64,000 nt of DNA from the NCBI RefSeq assembly GCF_014636865.1, contig NZ_BMER01000001.1, forward strand, positions 918,718 to 982,717. Reading direction: 5' to 3'. The position numbers and the translations under genes are program-made. How positions within the stretch are numbered: position 1 is the first letter of the stretch; every line of letters begins with the position of its first letter. Below are positions 26,781-35,216 of the stretch, one piece after another. The notes beneath the pieces were generated by a model. The model made no database searches. It had not been told where the DNA came from and worked only from the letters and a program-made list of their open reading frames with translations. This DNA comes from Parapedobacter pyrenivorans (GTDB taxonomy: Bacteria; Bacteroidota; Bacteroidia; Sphingobacteriales; Sphingobacteriaceae).

Positions 26781-27640
26781 TGACTTTTGAGGAATTTTTC
26801 ATCAAGAAGAAAATCGATCTGGCGTTATTGCAGCACGCCAAACCGGATCTTTATGAAGAGTTTCACCAGCATTATGCGCAAATGGGCGAAAAGAGCTTCG
26901 ACCATACCAAAAAATACTGGTTTAATCAGCTCCGTAAAGACTATTTATTGGAAGGGGAAGCAACCCCTACGGCCCCGATTCCGGTTGCAAAACCCACAAT
27001 AGCAGCGGCAAATGAGCCCGCGGCATCTGTATCCCAAGCGGTGAAGCAGACAGAAATAACTTCAACGAGCCCTTCGGGGTTTAAACCCCGCTTCAAGGCC
27101 GCCGCTGTGAAATCGGTGGCGGATTCCGAAACATCATCAGAAACGCAATCCGAAGGAACGCCATCCACAGCAAAACCAATCGGTTTCAAGCCTCGATTTA
27201 AGGCTCCCGCGGCCAAAACCACACCGGATCCGACTGTCCCCTCGGAAAAGCCACGCGGGGAAACACCACCATCGGAAGAAACTCCCGCGGCTACGACGAC
27301 AGCAAAACCAGTCGGATTTACACCCCGTTTCAAACCGGGGGTAACGCCACCTACCAAGGCGGCAACCAGTAGCGATTTGCAGACACCCCCGGCTAAGGCT
27401 CCACAACCGGATACCGAACCCGGCAAACCCGTATCCGAGGGAAAACCCCTTGGCTTCAGACCACGCTTTAAAGCCGGTGTGACCAATACGCCAAAACCAA
27501 ATGCCGAGGGCGAAAAATCTGAAAAGGAGAAGGCGGAACCAGCACCTGAACCTACTCCCGGAACCACGTCCAAGCCGCTGGGCTTCAAGCCCCGCTTTAA
27601 AGCAGGAAGCACTCCGCCTAGAAAGGACGATCCTACTTAA
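26780..27640 (+). CDS. Uncharacterised protein with five GFKPRFK-type repeats
   Basis: 286 residues, not recognised. Residues 1-57 form a compact, probably helical domain (EEFFIKKKIDLALLQ, YEEFHQHYAQMGEKSF, KYWFNQLRKDYLL). The rest is low-complexity Pro/Ala/Thr/Lys sequence carrying five copies of GF(K/T/R)PRFK at about residues 100, 135, 179, 225 and 268, spaced 35-46 residues apart. No signal peptide or membrane segment, so it is presumably cytoplasmic. It is coupled to yebC by TGATG, and its 3' end overlaps the eCIS ATPase gene by 8 bases on the other strand. The repeated basic-aromatic motif on a flexible tail could bind several copies of a partner or nucleic acid; this is speculation. 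Confidence 0.75.
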   Translation: MTFEEFFIKKKIDLALLQHAKPDLYEEFHQHYAQMGEKSFDHTKKYWFNQLRKDYLLEGEATPTAPIPVAKPTIAAANEPAASVSQAVKQTEITSTSPSGFKPRFKAAAVKSVADSETSSETQSEGTPSTAKPIGFKPRFKAPAAKTTPDPTVPSEKPRGETPPSEETPAATTTAKPVGFTPRFKPGVTPPTKAATSSDLQTPPAKAPQPDTEPGKPVSEGKPLGFRPRFKAGVTNTPKPNAEGEKSEKEKAEPAPEPTPGTTSKPLGFKPRFKAGSTPPRKDDPT

Positions 27641-28955
27641 ATACCCGATCCTCTTTCTCAAATTCGCGCCGTATTCCGGCCAGCAGCTCTTTTTTTTCAA
27701 TAATCAGATCGCCTTTGGAAAAAGCCTTAAGCGATGCATAGTGCACGGCCTGCACGATTGCCGACCCGCTTAACTCGTACTTCTCAGCGATTTCTTTCAG
27801 TTGAATATCCCGCTCAAGGGTACCGCTTGCAGGAAGTATGGTTTGCCACAGTTTGTACCGTTCCGCCGGACTCGGTACGGGGAAGTGGACAACCGCATTG
27901 AAGCGCCTCATGAAGGCTTTGTCGATATTATTCTTGAAATTGGAAGCAAGGATGACCAACCCGGGAAAGTCTTCGACCCGTTGCAGCAGATAGGCTACTT
28001 CCTGATTGGCATACCGATCGTGCGAACTCTGCACATTGGAGCGCTTGCCGAACAGGGCATCTGCTTCATCAAAAAACAGGATCCAATCACGATTTTCGGC
28101 TCTTTGGAAGATTTTTTCGAGGTTCTTTTCGGTCTCGCCGATGTATTTGGACACCACCTGCGAAAGATCGATACGAAAAACATCCCGACCGAACTCTTTG
28201 CCGATCAACGTGGCTGTGAGGGTTTTTCCGGTACCCGGAGGGCCATAGAAAAGCACCCGGTAGCCGGGTTTGATCACCCGTCGCAGCTTCCATTGATCAA
28301 CCAACGTCGTATTGTGCTGGAGCCATGTCCTGATATCATCCAACTGTTCACGTGTTTTCTCGGCAATCACCAAATCTTCCCAATCCAATAACGTGCTTAC
28401 CGGTTTGGCTGGGAAATCGGGACCGAATACCGGCAGTTGTTCTTTGCCGAGCAACAACTTGGCAAGCCACTCTGGGGCGATAATCAGTCGCCCGCTCATC
28501 AGAGGTTCTCCTTCTTTTACTGCTTCAAGGTAGACGACACCTTCTTTGACCAATCGGCTTTCACCCAAGAGTGCCCGCTGAATCTCCAACCGTTCTTCAA
28601 TGTCGTCCCCGGCGATGATGAACAGCAACGTCTCGCCCGTGGGCAGAAAGCCTCGGTGGTTACCTGCATGCTTCACACCGCCCATTTCTATGATATCGCC
28701 ACCGTTGGGCAGGAACTCCTGGATAATACGGTCGTAAAAAGCCGGGAGAATATGTGGGCTAAGCGCAATGGCAAGCACTTGCTGCTCCGTGATCGACGCC
28801 TCGGCTAATATGCTTGATAACGGGGAATAATCTTCCACGGGAATCAACAGCGGTCCGGGCAGCGAAATCGGCATATCATTGGCCGTGAAATGGTGATTTA
28901 ACCGGCTGGTCACCAGCGCTTGACAATAGCTTAGCAAATGTTTGATTGACTTCAT
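27633..28955 (-). CDS. eCIS AAA+ ATPase (Afp15/Pvc15-like)
   Basis: 440 residues. The first 200 residues are a family-specific N-terminal region. The AAA+ module has Walker A GPPGTGKT (238-245), Walker B ILFFDEAD (292-299), a sensor region (VILASNFKNNIDKAFMRRFN) with the arginine finger, and a helical lid. It is of the membrane/CDC48-like ATPase group found in nearly all eCIS loci. In Afp and PVC the homologue is thought to help assembly or cargo loading. Here it is the last gene of the operon, directly after the cargo genes (28-base gap), which fits a role with cargo. Its 3' end overlaps the convergent GFKPRFK gene by 8 bases. Confidence 0.93.
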   Translation of the reverse strand: MKSIKHLLSYCQALVTSRLNHHFTANDMPISLPGPLLIPVEDYSPLSSILAEASITEQQVLAIALSPHILPAFYDRIIQEFLPNGGDIIEMGGVKHAGNHRGFLPTGETLLFIIAGDDIEERLEIQRALLGESRLVKEGVVYLEAVKEGEPLMSGRLIIAPEWLAKLLLGKEQLPVFGPDFPAKPVSTLLDWEDLVIAEKTREQLDDIRTWLQHNTTLVDQWKLRRVIKPGYRVLFYGPPGTGKTLTATLIGKEFGRDVFRIDLSQVVSKYIGETEKNLEKIFQRAENRDWILFFDEADALFGKRSNVQSSHDRYANQEVAYLLQRVEDFPGLVILASNFKNNIDKAFMRRFNAVVHFPVPSPAERYKLWQTILPASGTLERDIQLKEIAEKYELSGSAIVQAVHYASLKAFSKGDLIIEKKELLAGIRREFEKEDRVFK

Positions 28956-28983
28956 CAGTTATCGGGGGTTAATACAGGTACGA

Positions 28984-31900
28984 TCATTGTTTCATTGCTT
29001 CGTGGAATCGTGGGGAGACAATCTCCAGGTTATCGAAGTTCAACACCTCATCAGCACGATCACCCAAATGTTCTAGCGCTTGTTGATGGTTCAGTTGCAG
29101 TTTTGCATTTGCACCACCCCCCATCCTACCGTCTTTCAACGCGAATGGTGCGCGGCCATTCTTCATTTCATCGAGGCTCCTTACCGCACCGCGGTCGCTA
29201 AAGAACTTATTGATCACCCCATCAGCATACATCTCTTTCCAGAACTCCTCCCGCAATTTCCTGAATGTGATGTCCTGACTGGCGAACCTAGCTTTTAATC
29301 GATCGACCACTTGCTTCGGAGGCATCATGATACTCCCTTCGGTAGCTTGGGAAAGCGTGGAGCCTACCGGCTTTTCCCCATACCATGTCGATACATTGTC
29401 TTTCGTGACCGTAGGAAGATGATCTCCCCCGGATAACCTTCCGGGCATATTTCTTAGTTTTTCGGTTTTGTTGAGCCGATCCAGTTCGAACGGAGACACC
29501 CCCCTTGATTTGTCGTACGTGAATCGATCAAGACCACTGCGGAGCACGTCAATTTTCTCATCCAGGTCATCTGCATCAACAGCTTTATGAAAATAGGTTT
29601 TTAGCTCATCGTAGTTGATGTTAACGTTGTGTGTCTCAGCCTTTCTAAGTATGGCCTCTACCTCATCGATTTGCCGGGTAGAAAGAAAATCCTTATAGCA
29701 AGGTGAGGCACATTTTTTAAGTGCTTTAGCCGCTTTCTTGTTGTCAGTAAGCGAATCGAGCATCGGTGCATGTTTCGGATCACGCAGCATTTTCCGCGTT
29801 TCTCCGGTCATGTCGCCCAAGTCGTCTATTTTCTTCTCTACTTTACCCAATTTGGATACATCGAGCTTACCTTTTGCAGGTATGTCATCTAATTTTGTTC
29901 CGACTTTGGTCACCACTTTCTTCAATGCGGGCAGGGCGTCAAGTACCTTATCCACCTTCCCGATATGCCTTGCTGCCCCGGCCCCGGCCGTGAAATAAGC
30001 AATCACGACCTCCAAAACCACCATGCCTACGATTTCACCGAAGAATTTCCATTTCTGGTATGGATTAGGGTTCTTCCAGGCGTTCTCAAAGTCATTGATG
30101 ATACCTTCTGCAAAACCTTTGATCATATCCCAGATGACCGACCAGCCCTTTTCTTTAATCTGTTTATAGAGTTCGTACGCCTGATTGAGCAACTCTCCCG
30201 TAAAGATGCCTTTGATCAGGTCCCAGAGCCCCTTGACGGTGTCCCAAGCGGCTTTGAAGAAGCCAATGACAATGCCTTCCAAGAAGCCTTCTAGACTTCG
30301 GGCAAATGCGATTGCCGTATTTTTCCATTCCGGACGCACTCCTACTTGACCCTCGTCTCGTAAATAGTCGATATAAGCTACCGTTGGAAAACGGATTTCG
30401 GCGCCAGCATATAATTTGATCGTCTGGTAAATATCTCGTGACTTCGCAAAATCCGGGTCAAAGATATCCTTCCAAGAGCCGGTATTGCCTTCGAAATAGA
30501 TAGCGGGACTGCCTTCATTCAGTACTGAAAATGCGTGGACAATCGTACGCCTATCATTGCCCGTGGTATACGGATAGTCTTTATAGATCTCCCTTACCAA
30601 AGGTTCCAACTTGTCGCCGGTTTGTACGGTATAGGTCAGTAAGGTGACCGCGTCTTTCGTTTTATCCTTGTCGCTTATCCGTTTGACAAATTGTTCCTGT
30701 ATCCATCCTTCATACTGCTGGTCCCCGATCTGGATCTTGACCCACCCTTCATTATCCGCATTGCCTTTCGCAATGATAATCAGATCTGTTCCTTTAGCAA
30801 AGACCGTAGCTGCTATCCCCTCCTTGGCGACATAGTCACAGTCTGCCACATCCGGCGTGGTATGCAGCCTGATCCCTTTGGGCGCACTTACCCGCCCGGG
30901 GGTTATTTCGACATCTCCAACATATTCGGTGTCGGCACGGCAAACCTGCTGTTCAGCCGGAATTTCCTCTTCCTCGGCAACGCACCCCTTAAATCGGGGC
31001 TTCCAAACGGGTGACAGGTTTTCGTAAAGCACGTCAAACGTAAAATCATCCGTCAACGAAACTGCTATGGCTTGCCCACCGTATAGCTCCTGGGCAATTT
31101 CCTGATGATCAACCGATGTATTTAGCAATCGTGCGCGAGGGGGACACTCAGGAATCACTTCAATGTAATCCCAAAGTGCCGAAGGCGGTGCAGTCGGTGT
31201 ATTGGATGACTTATCCGGCAATGATTCGTCCACTTGCTGCACATAGCTAGCCCTCACCCAAAATAGCTCAGGATTCGTTCGTTGGGGTACTAACAAGCAC
31301 ACGGCTCGCCAATATTTAAACCCGATGTCGCCAACAGCAATCTTTGTCTTGTACGGAATCACGACATTTGAGCCATCGGGGTTCTTCAGCGGTTGCCCCT
31401 GGTCTCCATTTCTTATCGGCACACCACCTTGTTGGTAGAGCAGTTCCCCATGCGGATTACTGATATATCCCTCAAACTTAACATTGTATTCCTTACATCG
31501 CCCGGACGCACTGATCCCGTTGGGCATTCGTTGGATACTTTTTGGGGCTACGTGCCCGTTTTGCTGTATCACATGTGTCAATTCGTGCGCCAACAACCGT
31601 CGGCCAGCATCGGTGTGGGGCTGGTATTGTCCATCACTGAATACCACATGGTTGCCGACGGTGTACGCCAATGCATCGATGGTTTTTGCAGACTGCGATG
31701 CCTCCGTGCCGGTATGGACGCGCACATCCGAGAAATCGCGGTTGAAACGCGGCTCGAAGAACTGGCGTTCTTCGGCTGAAAGCGGGTGGCCCTGGAAACC
31801 CAAGCCTGCCATATACCGCTCGAAGGCCGGATCAGTTTCTGGCACGTGAACGTCAACCGCTTTCCGGCGCACCTGTTCTTCTTCTTGCTCACATTTCGCG

Positions 31901-32199
31901 CATTTGCGCTGCACAGCAGGTTGGGTCTGCGGACGTGCTTTACGCTCTTCCTCCTCACATTCCTTACACTTGCGTTGTACCACAACAGGTCTTGGCGAAA
32001 AAAAGGACGTATTATTCCCCCGGGGCGGGACCAAACGCATCACCCGCTCGGCCATGGCATCTGCTTCCTGCTCATAGACATCCCCCGGTTGATTGACAGC
32101 AAGTTTGGGTTGGAAAAACACAGGATCCCTTGCCTTACTGCCTTTAAGAGAAGCGGCTCCGGGAATTTTAGGGGTGCCATGCTCAGTAGTTTGTTTCAT
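28984..32199 (-). CDS. eCIS cargo: DUF4157 protein with colicin/pyocin-type HNH nuclease C-terminus
   Basis: 1071 residues. Leader FFQPKLAVN at 28-36 and YEQEAD at 42-47, two QRKCxxC motifs (Cys78/81 and 100/103), then the DUF4157 core with FFEPRFNRDFSDVR and HELTH at 205-209. The middle holds two SH3-like segments and a LysM-like part (YTVQTGDKLEPLV). An amphipathic and hydrophobic stretch of about 150 residues follows (EGIVIGFFKAAWDTVKGLW, VVLEVVIAYFTAGAGAA), as in polymorphic toxins before the toxin tip. The tip reads MKNGRAPF (about 1012), LNH, FDNLEIVSPRFH, so His1038, Asn1057 and His1066 can form the HNH site of colicin E9/pyocin S-type DNases. DNA cleavage is inferred. No small Im-like immunity gene follows; the next gene is the ATPase. 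Confidence 0.85.
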   Translation of the reverse strand: MKQTTEHGTPKIPGAASLKGSKARDPVFFQPKLAVNQPGDVYEQEADAMAERVMRLVPPRGNNTSFFSPRPVVVQRKCKECEEEERKARPQTQPAVQRKCAKCEQEEEQVRRKAVDVHVPETDPAFERYMAGLGFQGHPLSAEERQFFEPRFNRDFSDVRVHTGTEASQSAKTIDALAYTVGNHVVFSDGQYQPHTDAGRRLLAHELTHVIQQNGHVAPKSIQRMPNGISASGRCKEYNVKFEGYISNPHGELLYQQGGVPIRNGDQGQPLKNPDGSNVVIPYKTKIAVGDIGFKYWRAVCLLVPQRTNPELFWVRASYVQQVDESLPDKSSNTPTAPPSALWDYIEVIPECPPRARLLNTSVDHQEIAQELYGGQAIAVSLTDDFTFDVLYENLSPVWKPRFKGCVAEEEEIPAEQQVCRADTEYVGDVEITPGRVSAPKGIRLHTTPDVADCDYVAKEGIAATVFAKGTDLIIIAKGNADNEGWVKIQIGDQQYEGWIQEQFVKRISDKDKTKDAVTLLTYTVQTGDKLEPLVREIYKDYPYTTGNDRRTIVHAFSVLNEGSPAIYFEGNTGSWKDIFDPDFAKSRDIYQTIKLYAGAEIRFPTVAYIDYLRDEGQVGVRPEWKNTAIAFARSLEGFLEGIVIGFFKAAWDTVKGLWDLIKGIFTGELLNQAYELYKQIKEKGWSVIWDMIKGFAEGIINDFENAWKNPNPYQKWKFFGEIVGMVVLEVVIAYFTAGAGAARHIGKVDKVLDALPALKKVVTKVGTKLDDIPAKGKLDVSKLGKVEKKIDDLGDMTGETRKMLRDPKHAPMLDSLTDNKKAAKALKKCASPCYKDFLSTRQIDEVEAILRKAETHNVNINYDELKTYFHKAVDADDLDEKIDVLRSGLDRFTYDKSRGVSPFELDRLNKTEKLRNMPGRLSGGDHLPTVTKDNVSTWYGEKPVGSTLSQATEGSIMMPPKQVVDRLKARFASQDITFRKLREEFWKEMYADGVINKFFSDRGAVRSLDEMKNGRAPFALKDGRMGGGANAKLQLNHQQALEHLGDRADEVLNFDNLEIVSPRFHEAMKQ

Positions 32200-32247
32200 C
32201 TGTTCTTATGAATCATGACTTCTGATTTTGCCTTGGTTTATTTGCTA

Positions 32248-34575
32248 CTATCGGTTTGATAAAAATGTATCCCTGAACCCAACAGGGTTATATTCCCAGT
32301 GCCACGGCTCATTTTGATAAGGGAACCAACCATATTGTGCTCCATGGATAAATAGCCATTTATGTACCGGTGACTGCCGCATATCTACCACATTCTGCAT
32401 CGGCGTAGTGGTGGTTTCTGCGTACGTTTCTGAAATCGTACTTTCCCCTTGTGTAATGGTATAGCTCATTCTCAGGTCCATCGCCAATCCGAGCGTATGT
32501 GCCGAAAACGAAGCTACTGCCGATGGGTTGCCTGACCGCGCGGCATTGGCTCTTGCTGTTGCCGACGACCGATACGATGAAACGACGATCAATGGGACGC
32601 CATCATCCAGCGCTGCCTGCCGCATTAGAAGGAACGATTCCAAGGCATGCTGGTTCAGCCGATGTCCTCGGCCCTGGCTGAAACCACTGGCCGCATCAAA
32701 ATCAGGAATTGCCCGAAGTTCATTTGCAACGTATTCTCGCAAACCGGTATCCCGCTCGAACTCACCTCGGGTTACAACTGCACTACCACCGGTATTGGCC
32801 CTGCGTTCCGGTCTTATTGTGCTTAGCTCCCGCGTCATTTCGCCCGCCATGCCTTCATTTGCACCGCGTGTACCACCTGGATAATCATTTACACCCCAAG
32901 AAAAATCACGATAGCGTTCACCCTGGCCGCCGGGCAGTAAATCCAAGGACGATGAGGAAGGGTCGAGGATAAAAATCCTTGTCATGATCTCCAAAAGATC
33001 CGCCGCACCCGTTTCGGCGATACGACCTTGCTGGGGGAAAAACAAATCCGCAGCCATTGCCGCATCAACCAACTCAGTAAACCGGGTATCCAATGTCGGA
33101 TAGCTTGATCTAAATGACAGCAATTGGTGCCTATAGGCTACGGGAAGCATGGAGTGGGGCGATGACAATACCGCCCGCTCTATCAGCGATTCTATCTGAG
33201 GCTGCTCCAACCGCATGGTACGCTGCGCCGATCCGTACACAAGGCGGGCATCGGACCAGGCCTGCCGCCTTCCCCGCTCGTCAAACTCACTTTCCGGCAT
33301 TCCCAAATATCGGCGATAGTCAGACGCAATCCCGCTGTGCATCTCACCCGTATTTCTTTCCAAACGCTGCACGATTATCGTGTTACTCGCTGTGGCCGCC
33401 GGTGAGGGTTTGCGCCTTATCTCCGCGTCACCCGTGGTGGAAGGCCGGTATTCACGCCTGGCCACCTCCACACCGAGTTCACTCAACCAGGTATCGGGGC
33501 GGATGGCCAGTCTTTCTTCTATCCTAGATGACAGCCGCGCGACTGGACGATCGCGGTTCATCCGCAGTACACTGAAATGCAGGTGGACGCCCATGCCGCG
33601 CGGTACGGCACCGGAGTCGCCCGCCGCATCTACCGTGGTGTTGCCCATGGCGCCGACAGCAGTTTGCCGACCCACCGCCTGCCCTTCGGAGACATCGATG
33701 CGATCCAAATGAGCATAGTGGCTCGTCAGCGGTTGTGTGCCCGCGACCTCAGTCGCTGGAGGGGTTGCATGGAATATGGAAACCAAATTGCCGTAGCCAC
33801 TGACGGCGCGGGCAAAAATAACAACACCATCAGCGGGGCAATAGACCAGGGACCCCCGCGGACCCGGCACGTCCATGGCTGCATGTACACGACCACCAAG
33901 GTCGCTGCCGGACCGTGATCTGCCCCGTGGGGCAAATGTACGACCCTGCCTACCTTCGTCTACCAAGCTCTCTCTGGGATCTTCCTGTCGCCTTACAGTG
34001 TCCGACGATTGCTGTACCACATGTGTCAGTTCGTGCGCCAGTAACCGTCTGCCGTTTTCCGAGTCAGGCTGGTATTGACCTTGATTGAACACGATATTGG
34101 TCCCTGTCGTATAGGCCAACGCATCGATACGTTGGGCAGAGTCTACAGCACCCAAATCGGTATGGATACGTACGTCTGAAAAATCACGATTGAACCGGGG
34201 TTCGAAAAAACTGCGTTCTTGTACGGATAATGGTGCTCCACGGCCCGGCAAACCCATAACGTATTGTTCGAAATCTGAATCGGCCGCTGGCATACCGCCA
34301 TTGCTTTCTTTTCGGTGTACGTGTTCCTCTTCGCATTCCTTGCATTTTCGCTGGATCACCACAGGCCTCGGTGCAAAAAAAGGGGGGCTATCGGCCTCCG
34401 GAGACGCCATCCGCATCACCCGCTCGGCCACAGCATCCGCTTCCTGCTCATAAACGTCATCGGGTTGGTTTACCGTGAGCTTTGGCTGGAAAAACTGCCG
34501 GCCGGTGGTCACATTGCCTCCGGAAGACGTTGTCTTGGCCTGCTTTAACCCGGTATGTTCAATAGATTGCTTCAC
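32248..34575 (-). CDS. eCIS cargo: DUF4157 protein with M23 and M15 (VanY-like) peptidase domains
   Basis: 775 residues. Leader FFQPKLTVN at 28-36, YEQEAD at 42-47, one QRKCKEC (Cys78/81), and the DUF4157 core with HELTH at 181-185. Residues about 215-345 match M23/LytM endopeptidases: HxxxD at His231/Asp235, SHYAHL and HLH at 331-333. A helical middle is followed by a C-terminal M15 D-Ala-D-Ala carboxypeptidase domain: SSYRS, SAHTLGLAMD (about 691-700) and EPWHWEY (about 756-762), giving the His-Asp-His zinc set. Two different peptidoglycan peptidases on a cargo leader point to an antibacterial wall-degrading payload. The ATG overlaps the stop of the preceding small membrane-protein gene (ATGA). 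Confidence 0.9.
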   Translation of the reverse strand: MKQSIEHTGLKQAKTTSSGGNVTTGRQFFQPKLTVNQPDDVYEQEADAVAERVMRMASPEADSPPFFAPRPVVIQRKCKECEEEHVHRKESNGGMPAADSDFEQYVMGLPGRGAPLSVQERSFFEPRFNRDFSDVRIHTDLGAVDSAQRIDALAYTTGTNIVFNQGQYQPDSENGRRLLAHELTHVVQQSSDTVRRQEDPRESLVDEGRQGRTFAPRGRSRSGSDLGGRVHAAMDVPGPRGSLVYCPADGVVIFARAVSGYGNLVSIFHATPPATEVAGTQPLTSHYAHLDRIDVSEGQAVGRQTAVGAMGNTTVDAAGDSGAVPRGMGVHLHFSVLRMNRDRPVARLSSRIEERLAIRPDTWLSELGVEVARREYRPSTTGDAEIRRKPSPAATASNTIIVQRLERNTGEMHSGIASDYRRYLGMPESEFDERGRRQAWSDARLVYGSAQRTMRLEQPQIESLIERAVLSSPHSMLPVAYRHQLLSFRSSYPTLDTRFTELVDAAMAADLFFPQQGRIAETGAADLLEIMTRIFILDPSSSSLDLLPGGQGERYRDFSWGVNDYPGGTRGANEGMAGEMTRELSTIRPERRANTGGSAVVTRGEFERDTGLREYVANELRAIPDFDAASGFSQGRGHRLNQHALESFLLMRQAALDDGVPLIVVSSYRSSATARANAARSGNPSAVASFSAHTLGLAMDLRMSYTITQGESTISETYAETTTTPMQNVVDMRQSPVHKWLFIHGAQYGWFPYQNEPWHWEYNPVGFRDTFLSNR

Positions 34576-35207
34576 CGATTCCTTTTAATTAATGAGTCCG
34601 ATTCATTCACGTAGCGTTGCAGCCGTACATGCTCGCTGAATTTATAATCTGCTTCAATCTGCGTCTTGGTGATTTTTAGTATATCCAAGCTTTCCGGTGT
34701 AGGGGATGCTTTTGCCTTTTCCAGTTTTCGTTCCAGATCCTGCGTTGCGCGTATCGCGCGCTGCAGCTCCGCAACGCCCAATACCGCCTTATCCGCTTCG
34801 GGTATCTTATTGATGGTTTCCAACGCCCCCTTGTCCTCTCCCAACAGGTACTTTGCCCGTGCGATATCGGCTAACTTATCCGGTGCGTTTACATTTTTTT
34901 CTTCCAGCACCTGTATGCTTTGCTCTACCTTGCTTTGTAGCGCCTCGTCATCCGGATGTTTTTCCAGCTCCTTGAGGTTGTTGACCAGGGTCAACCCTTC
35001 CTGATTCAGTTGTATCTTGGCAATGGAAGGCCAACCCAGCATCACGATGGGGATGAGAAAAAAGAGCAGTAGCGGTTTGAGCTGCCTTTTGCGGAGCGCA
35101 AACAGCACGATCAGAAAAAGCAAGACGATAAAGAGGAGCCCACCAAGTATAAACATGGCAACCTCATGAAGTTGCAGTCCGTCAGTAAGCCGTTCGAAAT
35201 AAGTCAT
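34572..35207 (-). CDS. Small two-helix membrane protein inside the cargo block
   Basis: 211 residues, family not recognised. Two hydrophobic segments lie at about 16-42 and 47-64, separated by the basic RKRQLK. The remaining 145 residues are charged and helical with probable coiled coil (ELEKHPDDEALQSKVEQSIQVLEEK, DLERKLEKAKAS). It has no cargo leader. Translation is coupled to the M23/M15 cargo gene by an ATGA overlap and it follows the double-HELTH cargo gene by 9 bases. Position and topology would suit an immunity protein against a periplasmic enzyme, an anchor, or a lysis helper; none is shown by the sequence. Confidence 0.7.
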   Translation of the reverse strand: MTYFERLTDGLQLHEVAMFILGGLLFIVLLFLIVLFALRKRQLKPLLLFFLIPIVMLGWPSIAKIQLNQEGLTLVNNLKELEKHPDDEALQSKVEQSIQVLEEKNVNAPDKLADIARAKYLLGEDKGALETINKIPEADKAVLGVAELQRAIRATQDLERKLEKAKASPTPESLDILKITKTQIEADYKFSEHVRLQRYVNESDSLIKRNR

Positions 35208-35216
35208 CCCAATACG

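Noticed and set aside
26941-27612. Long minus-strand frame of 223 codons under the GFKPRFK gene
   Set aside because: It mirrors the repeats of the plus-strand gene; the plus frame is coupled to yebC and has a coherent N-terminal domain.
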